Assembly (NCBI GenBank): GCA_019635315.1
Contig: JAHBZT010000001.1
Location: forward strand, 1,658,001-1,722,000
Length of the DNA stretch: 64,000 nucleotides
Source: Rubrivivax sp.
Lineage (GTDB): Bacteria > Pseudomonadota > Gammaproteobacteria > Burkholderiales > Burkholderiaceae_C
Direction of reading: 5' to 3'
Below, in pieces: positions 34,276 to 44,178 of the stretch. The notes beneath the pieces were generated by a model that did no database searches, had not been told where the DNA came from, and was given only the letters and a program-made list of their open reading frames with translations. The number at the start of each line of letters is the position of its first letter. The stretch's first letter is position 1. The position numbers and the translations under genes are program-made.

Positions 34276-35766
34276 ATGGCTGAAGCGCAGAGTTCGTCGG
34301 CACTGGCGAGCGTCGAGATGGAGGGCAGCGACCTCGCGTCGTTGCTGCAGAAGGAGTTCAAGCCCAAGAGCGAGGACGCCAAGAGCGCCGTCGAGCAGGC
34401 GGTGCAGACGCTGGCGCAGCAGGCGCTGGCGCAGACGCAGCTGATCGGCAGCGACGTCGTCGCGTCGATCGAGGCGATGATCGCCGCCATCGACAAGAAG
34501 CTGTCCGAACAGATCAACCTGATCCTGCATCACGAGGACTTCCAGAAGCTGGAGGGGGCCTGGCGCGGTCTGCACTACATGGTGAACAACACCGAGACCG
34601 ACGAGATGCTGAAGATCCGCGTCATGAACGTCTCCAAGCAGGAGCTGGGCAAGACGCTCAAGCGCTACAAGGGCACGAACTGGGACCAGAGCCCGATCTT
34701 CAAGAAGGTCTACTCGGAGGAGTTCAGCCAGTTCGGCGGCGAGCCCTTCGGCGCACTCGTCGGCGACTACCACTTCGACCAGAGCGCACCCGATGTCGAG
34801 CTGCTCGGCGAGATGGCCAAGATCGCAGCGGCCGCGCACGCGCCCTTCATCGCCGGCGCCTCGCCGACGCTGATGCAGATGGATTCCTGGCAGGAGCTGG
34901 CCAACCCGCGCGACCTGACCAAGATCTTCACGACGCCGGAGTACGCCGCCTGGCGCTCGCTGCGCGAGAGCGAGGACAGCAAGTACGTCGGCCTGGCGAT
35001 GCCGCGCTTCCTGTCGCGCATCCCCTACGGCGCGAAGACCAACCCGGTGGAAGCCTTCAACTTCGAGGAGGACACCGGCGGCGCCGACCACGGCAAGTAC
35101 ACCTGGGCCAACGCGGCCTACGCGATGGCGACCAACATCAACCGGGCCTTCAAGGAATACGGCTGGTGCACGCGCATCCGCGGCATCGAGTCCGGCGGCG
35201 CGGTGACCAACCTGCCCACGCACACCTTCCCGACCGACGACGGCGGCGTGGACATGAAGTGCCCGACCGAGATCGCGATCGAGGACCGCCGCGAGGCCGA
35301 ACTGGCCAAGAACGGCTTCATGCCGCTGGTGCACCGCAAGAACAGCGACTTCGCCGCCTTCATCGGTGCGCAGTCGCTGCACAAGCCGGCCGAGTACGAC
35401 GACCCGGACGCCACCGCGAACGCCAACCTGGCGGCGCGGCTGCCCTACCTGTTCGCGACCTGCCGCTTCGCGCACTACCTGAAGTGCATCGTGCGCGACA
35501 AGATCGGCTCGTTCAAGGAGCGCGACGAGGTGCAGCGATGGCTGTCGAGCTGGGTCATGCAGTATGTCGACGGCGACCCGGCGCACTCCTCGGAGAGCAC
35601 CAAGGCGCGCAAGCCGCTGGCCGCCGCCGAGGTCGTCGTCGAGGAGGACCCGGCGAACCCGGGCTACTACAGCTCCAAGTTCTTCCTCAGGCCGCACTAC
35701 CAGCTCGAGGGGCTGACGGTATCCCTTAGGCTCGTTTCCAAGCTGCCCTCGGCGAAGGCAGGATAG
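34276..35766 (+). CDS. tssC: T6SS contractile sheath large subunit TssC (VipB)
   Basis: This 496-residue subunit forms the body of the sheath with TssB. Conserved blocks include LEGAWRGLHYMVNNTE, the PFGALVGDYHFD strand, RFLSRIPYGAKTNPVEAFNFEE and the C-terminal LRPHYQLEGLTVSLRLVSKLP. The length is standard. An AGGAG lies about nine bases before the ATG. Its N-terminal 80 residues include the helix that ClpV recognises after contraction in related systems; here that is by family analogy. Confidence 0.97.
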   Translation: MAEAQSSSALASVEMEGSDLASLLQKEFKPKSEDAKSAVEQAVQTLAQQALAQTQLIGSDVVASIEAMIAAIDKKLSEQINLILHHEDFQKLEGAWRGLHYMVNNTETDEMLKIRVMNVSKQELGKTLKRYKGTNWDQSPIFKKVYSEEFSQFGGEPFGALVGDYHFDQSAPDVELLGEMAKIAAAAHAPFIAGASPTLMQMDSWQELANPRDLTKIFTTPEYAAWRSLRESEDSKYVGLAMPRFLSRIPYGAKTNPVEAFNFEEDTGGADHGKYTWANAAYAMATNINRAFKEYGWCTRIRGIESGGAVTNLPTHTFPTDDGGVDMKCPTEIAIEDRREAELAKNGFMPLVHRKNSDFAAFIGAQSLHKPAEYDDPDATANANLAARLPYLFATCRFAHYLKCIVRDKIGSFKERDEVQRWLSSWVMQYVDGDPAHSSESTKARKPLAAAEVVVEEDPANPGYYSSKFFLRPHYQLEGLTVSLRLVSKLPSAKAG

Positions 35767-35885
35767 AACCCGTTGGGATCACACCCAATCTCCTGCCTGC
35801 GGCTGCGCGGGGGGGCGCCCGGACCGACGGGTGACATTGCAGCGTCAACCGCCCCAGCACACCGGGGTACCAAGGAGAGCACACC

Positions 35886-36374
35886 ATGGCCGTAGACATG
35901 TTCATGAAGATCGGCGACATCAAGGGCGAGTCGACCGACAAGAAGCACCCCAACGAGATCGACGTGCTGGCGTGGAGCTGGGGCGTCTCCAACTCCGGCA
36001 CCACGCACATGGGCGGCGGTGGCGGCGCCGGCAAGGCCAACGTGCAGGACCTGTCGTTCACGAAGTACACCGACGCGTCGTCGCACGCGCTGCTGCTGGC
36101 CTGCAGCAACGGCCAGCACTACGCGAAGGCGAACCTCGTCGTGCGCAAGGCCGGCGGCAAGGGCGCGCCCATCGAGTACATCAAGATCGAGATGGACGAG
36201 GTGCTGGTCACCTCGGTCAGCTGCGGCGGTTCCGGCGGCGAGGACCGCCTGACCGAGAACGTCTCGCTGAACTTCGCGAAGGTCAAGTTCGAGTACACGC
36301 CGCAGAAGCCCGACGGCTCGCCCGACACGACCAAGGAGATGGTCTACAACATCGCCGAGAACGCGAACGACTGA
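35886..36374 (+). CDS. hcp: Hcp tube protein 1 (TssD)
   Basis: Hcp hexamers stack into the tube propelled by the sheath, and can carry small effectors in their lumen. The 162-residue sequence starts MAVDMFMKIGDIKGES. The WSWGVSNSG block and the Gly-rich HMGGGGGAGKANVQDLSF loop are typical. AAGGAGAG lies seven bases upstream, the strongest ribosome binding site in the cluster, as expected for an abundant protein. A short hairpin (TTGGG/CCCAA) lies in the 119-bp gap after tssC and may set the expression ratio. A second, diverged copy follows. Confidence 0.96.
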   Translation: MAVDMFMKIGDIKGESTDKKHPNEIDVLAWSWGVSNSGTTHMGGGGGAGKANVQDLSFTKYTDASSHALLLACSNGQHYAKANLVVRKAGGKGAPIEYIKIEMDEVLVTSVSCGGSGGEDRLTENVSLNFAKVKFEYTPQKPDGSPDTTKEMVYNIAENAND

Positions 36375-36483
36375 GTTGCCGGCGCTGCACTGACCTCCCG
36401 GCCCCGGGCGGCGCGCCAGCGCACCGCCCGGGCGCCGACCGGACGCGGCGCAGCCCTCACGCGATCGAACCGGACTGCCCGCC

Positions 36484-36981
36484 ATGCCGCGCTCGGACAT
36501 GTTCTTCAAGGCCACGGGCCAGCGCTCGGGCGTCATCACCGGCGAGTCCACCGACCGGCGGTTCGCGGGCCAGATCGACGTCGTCGACTGGTCCTGGGGC
36601 ATGTCGGCGCCGTCGGCCATCAACGGCCAGCGCACCGGACGGCTGCAGGTCAAGGAACTGTTGCTGGTCAAGCGCGCCGACCGCGCCTCGACGGCGCTGA
36701 TGGCGGTGATGCGCAACAACGAGGTGCTGTCCAGCGCGGTGCTCTCGGTGCGCAAGGCGGGTGGCAACGACCCGCTGCCCTTCATGATCATCACGCTCAA
36801 CAGGGCGCGCATCGTCGCCTACGACATCGAGTCCGACACGCTGCCCGACGGTGCGCCGACGCTGACCGAGAAGATCGCCCTGCATTTCCAGGACATGACG
36901 GTCGACTACGAACCGCAGGGTACCGGCGGCGCCGGCGGTGGCGCGTCGTCGGTCACGATCGACAACAACCCGGCGGTCTAG
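36484..36981 (+). CDS. Hcp-family protein 2
   Basis: A second Hcp-type protein of 165 residues follows hcp after 109 bp. It keeps the fold markers ITGESTDRRFAGQIDVVDWSWGM, the KRADRAS segment, LSVRKAGG and a closing VDYEP strand. Its sequence is clearly different from Hcp 1, and it ends in a Gly/Ser-rich tail. Two hcp genes in one cluster suggest either mixed tubes or a specialised variant that binds a particular effector. The name Hcp is secure at the family level; its separate function is not known. Confidence 0.92.
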   Translation: MPRSDMFFKATGQRSGVITGESTDRRFAGQIDVVDWSWGMSAPSAINGQRTGRLQVKELLLVKRADRASTALMAVMRNNEVLSSAVLSVRKAGGNDPLPFMIITLNRARIVAYDIESDTLPDGAPTLTEKIALHFQDMTVDYEPQGTGGAGGGASSVTIDNNPAV

Positions 36982-37026
36982 CCGCCCGCGGCACGACGCC
37001 AGCCGCCGCCACACCACGGAGCGCCG

Positions 37027-37854
37027 ATGCCATCCTTTGCCGCCGAGGCCGAACAGGCCCTCAAGAACGGCGACGCGCTCGCTGCGCTGAAGCTGCTGAC
37101 CGAGCAGGTGCGCACGCGTCCGCAGGACGCCAAGCTGCGCGTCTTCCTGTTCCAGCTGCTGTGCGTGCTGGGCCAGTGGGAGCGCGCGCTGAACCAGCTC
37201 AACGTGTCGCTGGAGCTGGACCCGGCGACGCTGCCGATGGTGCAGACCTACCGCGAGGCCATCGCCTGCGAGGCGCTGCGCCGCCAGGTCTTCGCCGGCC
37301 AGAAGGCGCCGATGCTGTTCGGCGAACCCGAGACCTGGGTCGCGCTGCTGATCGAGGCCCTGCTGCGCGAGGGCCGCGGCGAGCCCGATGCGGCGCGCCA
37401 GCTGCGCGAGCAGGCGCTGGAGCAGGCGCCGGCGAGCCCCGGCGCGGTGACGGTCGGCGAGTCAGCGCCGCAGGACTTCGCGTGGATCGCCGATGCCGAC
37501 TCGCGGCTCGGGCCCACGGTCGAGGCCGTGATCAACGGCAAGTACTACTGGCTGCCGTTCAACCGGCTGGCGCAGATCGACGTGCATGCGCCGCAGGACC
37601 TGCGCGACGCGGTCTGGATGCCGGCCAACTTCCGCTTCGTCAACGGCGGCGAGGTCGTCGGCCTGATCCCCACGCGCTACCCGGACACCGAGCTCGCCGC
37701 CGGCGGCGCGCTGGCGCTGGCGCGCCGCACCGAATGGCGCGAGCCGACGCCGGGTGTCTTCGTCGGGCTCGGTCAGCGCCTGATCACGACCGACCAGGCC
37801 GACATCGCGCTGATGGACCTGCGCACGGTGGTGCTGGCGCAGGCCGAGGCCTGA
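37027..37854 (+). CDS. tagJ: T6SS accessory protein TagJ (ImpE family)
   Basis: The 275-residue cytoplasmic protein has TPR-like helices at residues 1-130 (KNGDALAALKLLTEQVR, GQWERALNQLNVSLELD). A C-terminal domain follows with PTVEAVINGKYYWLPF and RFVNGGEVVGLIPTRYP. This is the ImpE/TagJ family, which binds the sheath protein TssB and helps sheath disassembly in some systems. It lies between hcp2 and tssE, as in Imp-type clusters. Confidence 0.93.
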   Translation: MPSFAAEAEQALKNGDALAALKLLTEQVRTRPQDAKLRVFLFQLLCVLGQWERALNQLNVSLELDPATLPMVQTYREAIACEALRRQVFAGQKAPMLFGEPETWVALLIEALLREGRGEPDAARQLREQALEQAPASPGAVTVGESAPQDFAWIADADSRLGPTVEAVINGKYYWLPFNRLAQIDVHAPQDLRDAVWMPANFRFVNGGEVVGLIPTRYPDTELAAGGALALARRTEWREPTPGVFVGLGQRLITTDQADIALMDLRTVVLAQAEA

Positions 37855-37868
37855 ACAGCACGCCGCCG

Positions 37869-38375
37869 ATGGCCACGCTGCGCGCCCAGGACCGCCTGCA
37901 ACCGGCGCTGCTGGATCGCCTGACCGACGACGACCCGGACAACCTGGCCGAGGCGGCCGACTCGCGCGTCATCAACCGTTCGCGGCTGCGCGACCTGGTG
38001 CTGCGCGACCTGGCCTGGCTGTTCAATGCCGTGTCGCCCGGGCGCTCGGTGGACTGGACCGGGCTGCCGCATGCGCATGCCTCGGTGCTGAACTACGGCC
38101 TGCCGCCGCTGTCCGGCGAGACCGCGTCGACGATCGATCCGCTGGTGCTGCAGGGGCGCGTGCGCCAGGCCATCCTGGACTTCGAGCCGCGCATCCTGCC
38201 CGAGACGCTGCACGTGGAGGCCCTGATCAGCGAGGAGCAGCTGGACCACCACAACCAGATCGGCTTTCGCATCACGGGCCAGATGTGGGCGCAGCCGGTG
38301 CCGCTGGAACTGCTGCTGCACACCGACGTGGACCTGGAGACGGGGCGCGTCGCAGTGCGCGAACTGCAGCGCTGA
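37869..38375 (+). CDS. tssE: T6SS baseplate protein TssE (gp25-like)
   Basis: TssE is the gp25-like lysozyme-fold baseplate component that nucleates sheath assembly. The 168-residue protein has the LQPALLDRLTDDDP start, the conserved VLNYGLPPLSG motif, and an EPRILPETLHVEAL strand that includes the family glutamate. The ATG at 37869 follows the tagJ stop by 14 bp and gives the family length. Confidence 0.94.
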   Translation: MATLRAQDRLQPALLDRLTDDDPDNLAEAADSRVINRSRLRDLVLRDLAWLFNAVSPGRSVDWTGLPHAHASVLNYGLPPLSGETASTIDPLVLQGRVRQAILDFEPRILPETLHVEALISEEQLDHHNQIGFRITGQMWAQPVPLELLLHTDVDLETGRVAVRELQR

Positions 38376-38402
38376 ACCGGGCACGACCGGCCGCCTCGCA
38401 CC

Positions 38403-40277
38403 ATGGACCCCCGGCTGCTGCGCTACTACAACGAGGAGCTGCGCCACCTGCGCGAGATGGGTGCGGAGTTCGCCCGGGCCTTTCCCAAGGTCGCGGCGCG
38501 GCTGGGCATGGAGGGCCTGGAGGTCACGGACCCCTATGTCGAGAGGCTGCTCGAGGGCTTCGCCTTTCTCGCCGGGCGCGTGCAGTTGCGGCTGGACGCG
38601 GAGTTCCCGCGCTTCACGCAGCGGCTGCTGGAGATCGTCTACCCGCAGTTCCTGGCGCCGACGCCGGCGATGCTGATCGCGCAGCTGCAGCCCGACCTCA
38701 ACGACCCGGCGCTGGGCGAGGGCATCACGCTGCCGCGCGGCTCGACGATGGTCAGCCAGCCCGGCAAGGCCGGCGCGACGGCCTGCGAATTCCGCAGTGC
38801 GCACGTGCTGACGATGTGGCCGCTGGAGATCGTGCAGGTCGAGTATTTCAGCCAGGCCGCCGACCTGCCGCTGGCCGCGCTGCCGGACTGGCGGCGCTAC
38901 CGCTCCGGCCTGCGCGTGCGGCTGCGCGCGACCGCGGGGCTGGACTTCTCGCGCATCGCGCTGGCCGACCTGCGGCTGCACCTGGCCGGCATCGACGAGG
39001 TGGCGTACCGGCTGCACGACCTGGTGATCGGCCACACGATGGGCCTGCTGGTGCTGCCGACCCGGCGCCCGGCGTCCTGGCACGAGACGCTGGATGCCGC
39101 CGCGGTGGAAGCCGCCGGCTTCGCCGACGACGAGGCCCTGCTGCCGGCCACGCTGCGCGGCTTCGAGGGTTACCGGCTGCTGCAGGAATACTTCGCCTTC
39201 CCGCAGCGCTTCCTGTTCTTCGACCTGCTGGGCCTGGGCGACGCGCTGCGCCGGCACGCCGACACCGAGGTCGACGTCGTGCTGCTGTTCGACCGCCTCG
39301 ACAACGCGTTGCTGCAGTCGGTCGACGCCGGCGCGCTGGCGCTGAACTGCGTGCCGGCGATCAACCTGCTGGAGCGCCGCTGCGACCGCATCCACGTCGA
39401 CCCCGGCAGCCACGAGTTCCATGTCGTGCCCGACCGCGCGCGGCCGATGGACTTCGAGGTGCACACGCTGACCGAGGTCACCGGCTACGGCAGCGGCGCG
39501 CAGCGCGAGTGGCGTTTCCTGCCCTTCTACAACGCCTTCCACACCGAGGACAGCGGCCACCCCGCCTATTACGCGGTGCAGCGGCAGCCGCGGCTGCTGT
39601 CGCAGACCCAGCAGCGCGACGGGCCGCGCACGGCCTATGTCGGCACCGAGGTGTACCTGTCGGTGGTGGACGCCAGCGAGGCGCCGTTCCCCGAGGAACT
39701 GCGCCAGATCGGCGTGCGCGCGCTGTGCACCAACCGCGACCTGCCGGTGCTGATGCCGGTGGGCAGCGCGAAGGGCGACCTGACGCTGGCGCAGACGGCG
39801 CCCGTGAAGAGCATCGCCGTGATCAAGGGGCCGTCGCGGCCGCGCTCGCCTTTGGCCGACGGCAGCATCGCGTGGAAGCTGATCAACCAGCTGTCGCTGA
39901 ACCACCTCTCGCTGACCGATGTCGACGCCGAGCAGGGCGCAGCGGCGCTGCGCGCCATCCTGCGCCTGTATGCGCCGGGCGGCGACGCGGCGGCGCAGCG
40001 TCAGGTCGATGGCCTGCGCTCGGTGGCCATCTCGCAGGTCGTGCGCCGGCTGCCTATGCCGGGGCCGATCACCTTCGGCCGCGGCGCCGAGATCCGCATC
40101 GAGGTCGACGACCTGGCCTTCGAGGGCGCCAGCGCCTTCCTGCTGGGTTGCGTGCTGGAGCGCTTCCTGGCGCGCCACGCCGCCATCAACAGCTTCACGC
40201 AGATGCGGCTGCATTCGCAGGTGCGCGGCGACATCCTGAACGGGCGGCCGCGCTGCGGCGCCCGGCCGGTGCTGTGA
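38403..40277 (+). CDS. tssF: T6SS baseplate protein TssF
   Basis: TssF forms the baseplate wedge with TssG, TssK and TssE. The 624-residue sequence opens with the characteristic MDPRLLRYYNEELRHLREMG. It contains DPYVERLLEGFAFLAGR and RFTQRLLEIVYPQFLAP, and later LGLGDALRRHADTEVDVVLLFD. It ends with LRLYAPGG and LGCVLERFLARHAAINSF blocks, all family hallmarks. Its TGA overlaps the GTG start of tssG by four bases, so the two wedge proteins are translationally coupled. Confidence 0.97.
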   Translation: MDPRLLRYYNEELRHLREMGAEFARAFPKVAARLGMEGLEVTDPYVERLLEGFAFLAGRVQLRLDAEFPRFTQRLLEIVYPQFLAPTPAMLIAQLQPDLNDPALGEGITLPRGSTMVSQPGKAGATACEFRSAHVLTMWPLEIVQVEYFSQAADLPLAALPDWRRYRSGLRVRLRATAGLDFSRIALADLRLHLAGIDEVAYRLHDLVIGHTMGLLVLPTRRPASWHETLDAAAVEAAGFADDEALLPATLRGFEGYRLLQEYFAFPQRFLFFDLLGLGDALRRHADTEVDVVLLFDRLDNALLQSVDAGALALNCVPAINLLERRCDRIHVDPGSHEFHVVPDRARPMDFEVHTLTEVTGYGSGAQREWRFLPFYNAFHTEDSGHPAYYAVQRQPRLLSQTQQRDGPRTAYVGTEVYLSVVDASEAPFPEELRQIGVRALCTNRDLPVLMPVGSAKGDLTLAQTAPVKSIAVIKGPSRPRSPLADGSIAWKLINQLSLNHLSLTDVDAEQGAAALRAILRLYAPGGDAAAQRQVDGLRSVAISQVVRRLPMPGPITFGRGAEIRIEVDDLAFEGASAFLLGCVLERFLARHAAINSFTQMRLHSQVRGDILNGRPRCGARPVL

Positions 40278-41329
40278 ACGGGCCGGCCGGGCAAGCGCCC
40301 CCGCGCACCGACCCGCTGGCCGACATCGCGGCCGCGCCGCACCTGCACGACTTCTTCCAGGCGCTGCGCCGCATCGAGGCCGCGCACCCGGACAAGCCGC
40401 GCCTGGGCACCGCCCGCCGGCCGGCCGACGAACCGGTGCGCCTGGGCCAGGCCGCCGACCTGTCCTTCGCGGCCAGCAGCCTCTCCGCGGTGCAGCGTGA
40501 CAGCCGCCTGGGCAAGCCCCGCATCGAGGTGCGCTTCCTCGGGCTGTTCGGCCCCAACGGACCGCTGCCGCTGCACCTGACCGCCTATGCGCGCGAGCGC
40601 ATCATCCACAAGGGCGACGAGACCTTCGCGCGCTTCGCCGACCTGTTCCACCACCGGCTGCTGCTGCTGTTCTATCGCGCCTGGTCGCAGGCCCAGCCCA
40701 CCGTCAGCCACGACCGCCCGCGGCAGGACCGCTTCGCCGACTACGTCGGCTCGCTGGTCGGCGTCGGTGGCGACGAATGGCGCGGCCGCGACGCGGCGCC
40801 GGACCACGCTCGGCTGGCCTTCGCCGGGCTGCTGTCGCGCCAGGTGCGCAATGCCGACGGGCTGGCCCACCTGCTGAGCGCCTTTCTGGGCCGACCGGTG
40901 CGCGTGGAGAACTTCGTCGGACGCTGGATGGCGCTGCCGCAGGCCGAGCGCACCCGCATCGGCCGCGCCGGTGCGCGCGGCCGCCAGCCGACGGCGCGGC
41001 TGGGCAGCAGCGCCGTGCTCGGCGGCGCAGTCTTCGACCGCCAGCACCACTTCCGCATCCACATCGGCGCGCTCGCGCTGCCGGAGTTCGAGTCGCTGCT
41101 GCCGGTGGGCGCCGCGCTGCCCGCGGTGCAGGCGCTGGTGCGCCAGTACATCGGCGTCGAGCTGGGGTGGGACCTGCGGCTGGAACTGGCCGCGGGCCAG
41201 CGCCCGGCCTGCCGGCCCGGGCGCAGCGGCCGCCTCGGCTGGACCACCTGGCTGGGCCGTGCGCGCGACGGCCGGCCGAGCGCGCTGAACCTCGTTCCCC
41301 GGACCGTGTCGTCCTCCCTGTCGTCCTGA
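40274..41329 (+). CDS. tssG: T6SS baseplate protein TssG
   Basis: TssG is the partner of TssF in the baseplate wedge. The 351-residue product has DFFQALRRIEAAHPDKPRLG near the start. FGPNGPLPLHLTAYARER and FADLFHHRLLLLFYRAW follow, and the C-terminal LGWDLRLEL and LGWTTWLG strands close the fold. The GTG at 40274 is chosen because it overlaps the tssF stop as GTGA; no upstream ATG in this frame fits. Length is normal for the family. Confidence 0.95.
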   Translation: MNGPAGQAPPRTDPLADIAAAPHLHDFFQALRRIEAAHPDKPRLGTARRPADEPVRLGQAADLSFAASSLSAVQRDSRLGKPRIEVRFLGLFGPNGPLPLHLTAYARERIIHKGDETFARFADLFHHRLLLLFYRAWSQAQPTVSHDRPRQDRFADYVGSLVGVGGDEWRGRDAAPDHARLAFAGLLSRQVRNADGLAHLLSAFLGRPVRVENFVGRWMALPQAERTRIGRAGARGRQPTARLGSSAVLGGAVFDRQHHFRIHIGALALPEFESLLPVGAALPAVQALVRQYIGVELGWDLRLELAAGQRPACRPGRSGRLGWTTWLGRARDGRPSALNLVPRTVSSSLSS

Positions 41330-41340
41330 AAGGAAGCTCC

Positions 41341-44082
41341 ATGGCGGAGATCAACCGCGTCACGCTGTTCGGCAAGCTCAATGCGCCGACCTACAAGACC
41401 ATCGAGGGCGCGACCGTGTTCTGCAAGCTGCGCGGCAACCCCTACGTGGAGCTGGAGCACTGGATCGCGCAGCTGCTGCAGAGCAACGACACCGACTGGC
41501 ACCGCGTGATCAAGCACGCGCAGCTGGACATGTCGGCGCTGGCCAAGGACATCACCGCGGCGCTGGACCGGCTGCCGCGCGGCGCGACCAGCATCGCCGG
41601 CATCGCCGAGAACATCGCCGACGCGATCGAGCGCGGCTGGGTCTACGGCACGCTGCTGTACGGCGACAACGTCGTGCGCAGCGGCTACATGCTGGTGGGC
41701 ATGCTCAAGACCAAGCGGCTGCGCGACGCGCTGGTCGCCATCAGCCGCCAGTTCGAAAAGCTCAAGGCCGACGACATCTCCGACGCGCTGCCCAAGATCG
41801 TCGCCGGCTCGGCCGAGGACGGTCACGGCGCCAGCGACGGATCCTCCGGCGCGGCCGGCGGCGCCGAGCCCGGCGAGGCCAGCGGCGCCATCGCGCCGGC
41901 CGCGATGGGCAAGCAGGAGGCGCTGAAGAAGTTCACCGTCGACCTCACCGAGCAGGCACGCAGCGGCAAGATGGACCCCATCGTCGGCCGCGACGACGAG
42001 ATCCGCCAGGTCGTCGACATCCTGATGCGCCGGCGCCAGAACAACCCCATCCTGGTCGGCGAGGCCGGTGTCGGCAAGACCGCGGTGGTCGAGGGCTTCG
42101 CGCAGCGCATCGCGCGCGGCGATGTACCGCCCAGCCTGAAGGACGTGGAACTGCGCGCGCTGGACGTCGGCCTGCTGCAGGCCGGCGCCAGCATGAAGGG
42201 CGAATTCGAGCAGCGCCTGCGCAGCGTCATCGACGAGGTGCAGGGTTCGCCCAGGCCCATCATCCTGTTCATCGACGAGACGCACACGTTGGTCGGTGCC
42301 GGCGGCGCCGCCGGCACCGGGGACGCGGCCAACCTGCTCAAGCCCGCGCTGGCGCGCGGCACGCTGCGCACCATCGGCGCCACCACCTTCGCCGAGTACA
42401 AGAAGCACATCGAGAAGGACCCGGCGCTGACGCGGCGCTTCCAGACCGTGCAGGTCGACGAGCCCGACGAGCCCAAGGCCATCCTGATGATGCGCGGCGT
42501 GGCCAGCACGATGGAGAAGCACCACCAGGTGCAGATCCTGGACGAGGCGCTGGAGGCCGCGGTCAAGCTCAGCCACCGCTACATCCCGGCGCGCCAGCTG
42601 CCCGACAAGAGCGTGAGCCTGCTCGACACCGCCTGCGCGCGCGTGGCGGTCAGCCTGCACGCCACGCCGGCCGAGGTGGACGATTCGCGCAAGCGCATCG
42701 AGGCGCTTCAGACCGAGCTCGGCATCATCGGGCGCGAGAAGGCCATCGGCGTCGACATCGGCAAGCGCGAGACCGACACCACCGAGCTGCTGAACGCCGA
42801 GAAGGCACGCCTGGCCGAGCTGGAGGCCCGCTGGGCCGACGAGCGCCAGCTGGTCGACGAGCTGCTGGCGCTGCGCGCGAAGCTGCGCGCCGGGATCCAG
42901 CCGGTGGAAGGCACCGGCAGCAACCTGGAGGCCGCCGCGGCCGAGGCCACGCCCGAGGTGGCGCCGCAGGCACCGGTGATGAGCGAAGGCGAACGAGCCG
43001 ACCTGCAGGCCCAGCTGCGTGCGGTGCAGGACAAGCTGCATGCGCTGCAGGGCGAGAGCCCGCTGATCCTGCCCACCGTGGACTACCAGGCGGTGGCCGC
43101 GGTGGTCGGCGACTGGACCGGCATCCCGGTCGGCCGCATGGCGCGCAACGAGATCGAGACCATCCTGAAGGTGGCCGAGCACCTGGGCCAGCGCGTGATC
43201 GGCCAGGACCACGCGATGGAGATGATCGCCAAGCGCATCCAGACCAGCCGCGCCGGGCTGGACAACCCGAGCAAGCCGATCGGCGTCTTCATGCTCGCCG
43301 GCACCAGCGGCGTCGGCAAGACCGAGACCGCGCTCGCGCTGGCCGAGGCGCTGTACGGCGGCGAGCAGAACGTCATCACCATCAACATGAGCGAGTACCA
43401 GGAGGCGCACACCGTCAGCACGCTCAAGGGCGCGCCTCCCGGCTACGTGGGCTATGGCGAAGGCGGCGTGCTGACCGAGGCCGTGCGCCGCAAGCCCTAC
43501 AGCGTGGTGCTGCTCGACGAGGTCGAGAAGGCGCACCCCGACGTGCACGAGATGTTCTTCCAGGTCTTCGACAAGGGCTTCATGGAGGACGGCGAAGGGC
43601 GCTTCATCGACTTCAAGAACACGTTGATCCTGCTGACCACCAACGCCGGCACCGACCTGATCGCCAGCCTGTGCAAGGACCCCGACCTGATGCCCGACCC
43701 CGAGGGCATGGCCAAGGCGCTGCGCGAGCCGCTGCTGAAGATCTTCCCGCCGGCGCTGCTGGGCCGGCTGGTGACCATTCCTTACTACCCGCTGTCCGAC
43801 GAGATGCTGGGCAAGATCGTCAAGCTGCAGTTGAACCGCATTAAGAAGCGGGTCGAGGCGCGCTACAAGATCCCGTTCGAATACGGCGACGACGTCGTGC
43901 AGCTCGTGGTGAGCCGTTGCACCGAGAGCGAGTCCGGCGGGCGCATGATCGACGCGATCCTGACCAACACCATGCTGCCGGACATCAGCCGCGAGTTCCT
44001 GAACCGGATGATGGAAGGGCGGCCGATCGGCGGCGTGACGGTGGGCGTGCAGGACCAGGGCTTCTCGTACACCTTCGTCTGA
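41341..44082 (+). CDS. clpV: T6SS AAA+ ATPase ClpV (TssH)
   Basis: ClpV is the hexameric unfoldase that recycles contracted sheaths. The 913-residue protein has an N domain (about 1-160), then two AAA+ modules. Walker A of the first is GEAGVGKT (240-247, Lys246) with Walker B FIDETH. Walker A of the second is GTSGVGKT (654-661, Lys660) with Walker B LLDEVEKAHPDV. A coiled-coil M domain lies between (about 450-570). The N domain is longer than in general ClpB, as expected for ClpV. An AGGAAG box precedes the ATG, 11 bp after tssG. It closes the core structural block. Confidence 0.97.
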   Translation: MAEINRVTLFGKLNAPTYKTIEGATVFCKLRGNPYVELEHWIAQLLQSNDTDWHRVIKHAQLDMSALAKDITAALDRLPRGATSIAGIAENIADAIERGWVYGTLLYGDNVVRSGYMLVGMLKTKRLRDALVAISRQFEKLKADDISDALPKIVAGSAEDGHGASDGSSGAAGGAEPGEASGAIAPAAMGKQEALKKFTVDLTEQARSGKMDPIVGRDDEIRQVVDILMRRRQNNPILVGEAGVGKTAVVEGFAQRIARGDVPPSLKDVELRALDVGLLQAGASMKGEFEQRLRSVIDEVQGSPRPIILFIDETHTLVGAGGAAGTGDAANLLKPALARGTLRTIGATTFAEYKKHIEKDPALTRRFQTVQVDEPDEPKAILMMRGVASTMEKHHQVQILDEALEAAVKLSHRYIPARQLPDKSVSLLDTACARVAVSLHATPAEVDDSRKRIEALQTELGIIGREKAIGVDIGKRETDTTELLNAEKARLAELEARWADERQLVDELLALRAKLRAGIQPVEGTGSNLEAAAAEATPEVAPQAPVMSEGERADLQAQLRAVQDKLHALQGESPLILPTVDYQAVAAVVGDWTGIPVGRMARNEIETILKVAEHLGQRVIGQDHAMEMIAKRIQTSRAGLDNPSKPIGVFMLAGTSGVGKTETALALAEALYGGEQNVITINMSEYQEAHTVSTLKGAPPGYVGYGEGGVLTEAVRRKPYSVVLLDEVEKAHPDVHEMFFQVFDKGFMEDGEGRFIDFKNTLILLTTNAGTDLIASLCKDPDLMPDPEGMAKALREPLLKIFPPALLGRLVTIPYYPLSDEMLGKIVKLQLNRIKKRVEARYKIPFEYGDDVVQLVVSRCTESESGGRMIDAILTNTMLPDISREFLNRMMEGRPIGGVTVGVQDQGFSYTFV

Positions 44083-44178
44083 GCGACGATGGCCACATGG
44101 CCAGTGGTCCGCGTGCGCCCGTCGGCAGCGGTGGCATGCTGGTTCGCGGCCCTGCTCGCGGGCTGTGAAGGAGAGGCG

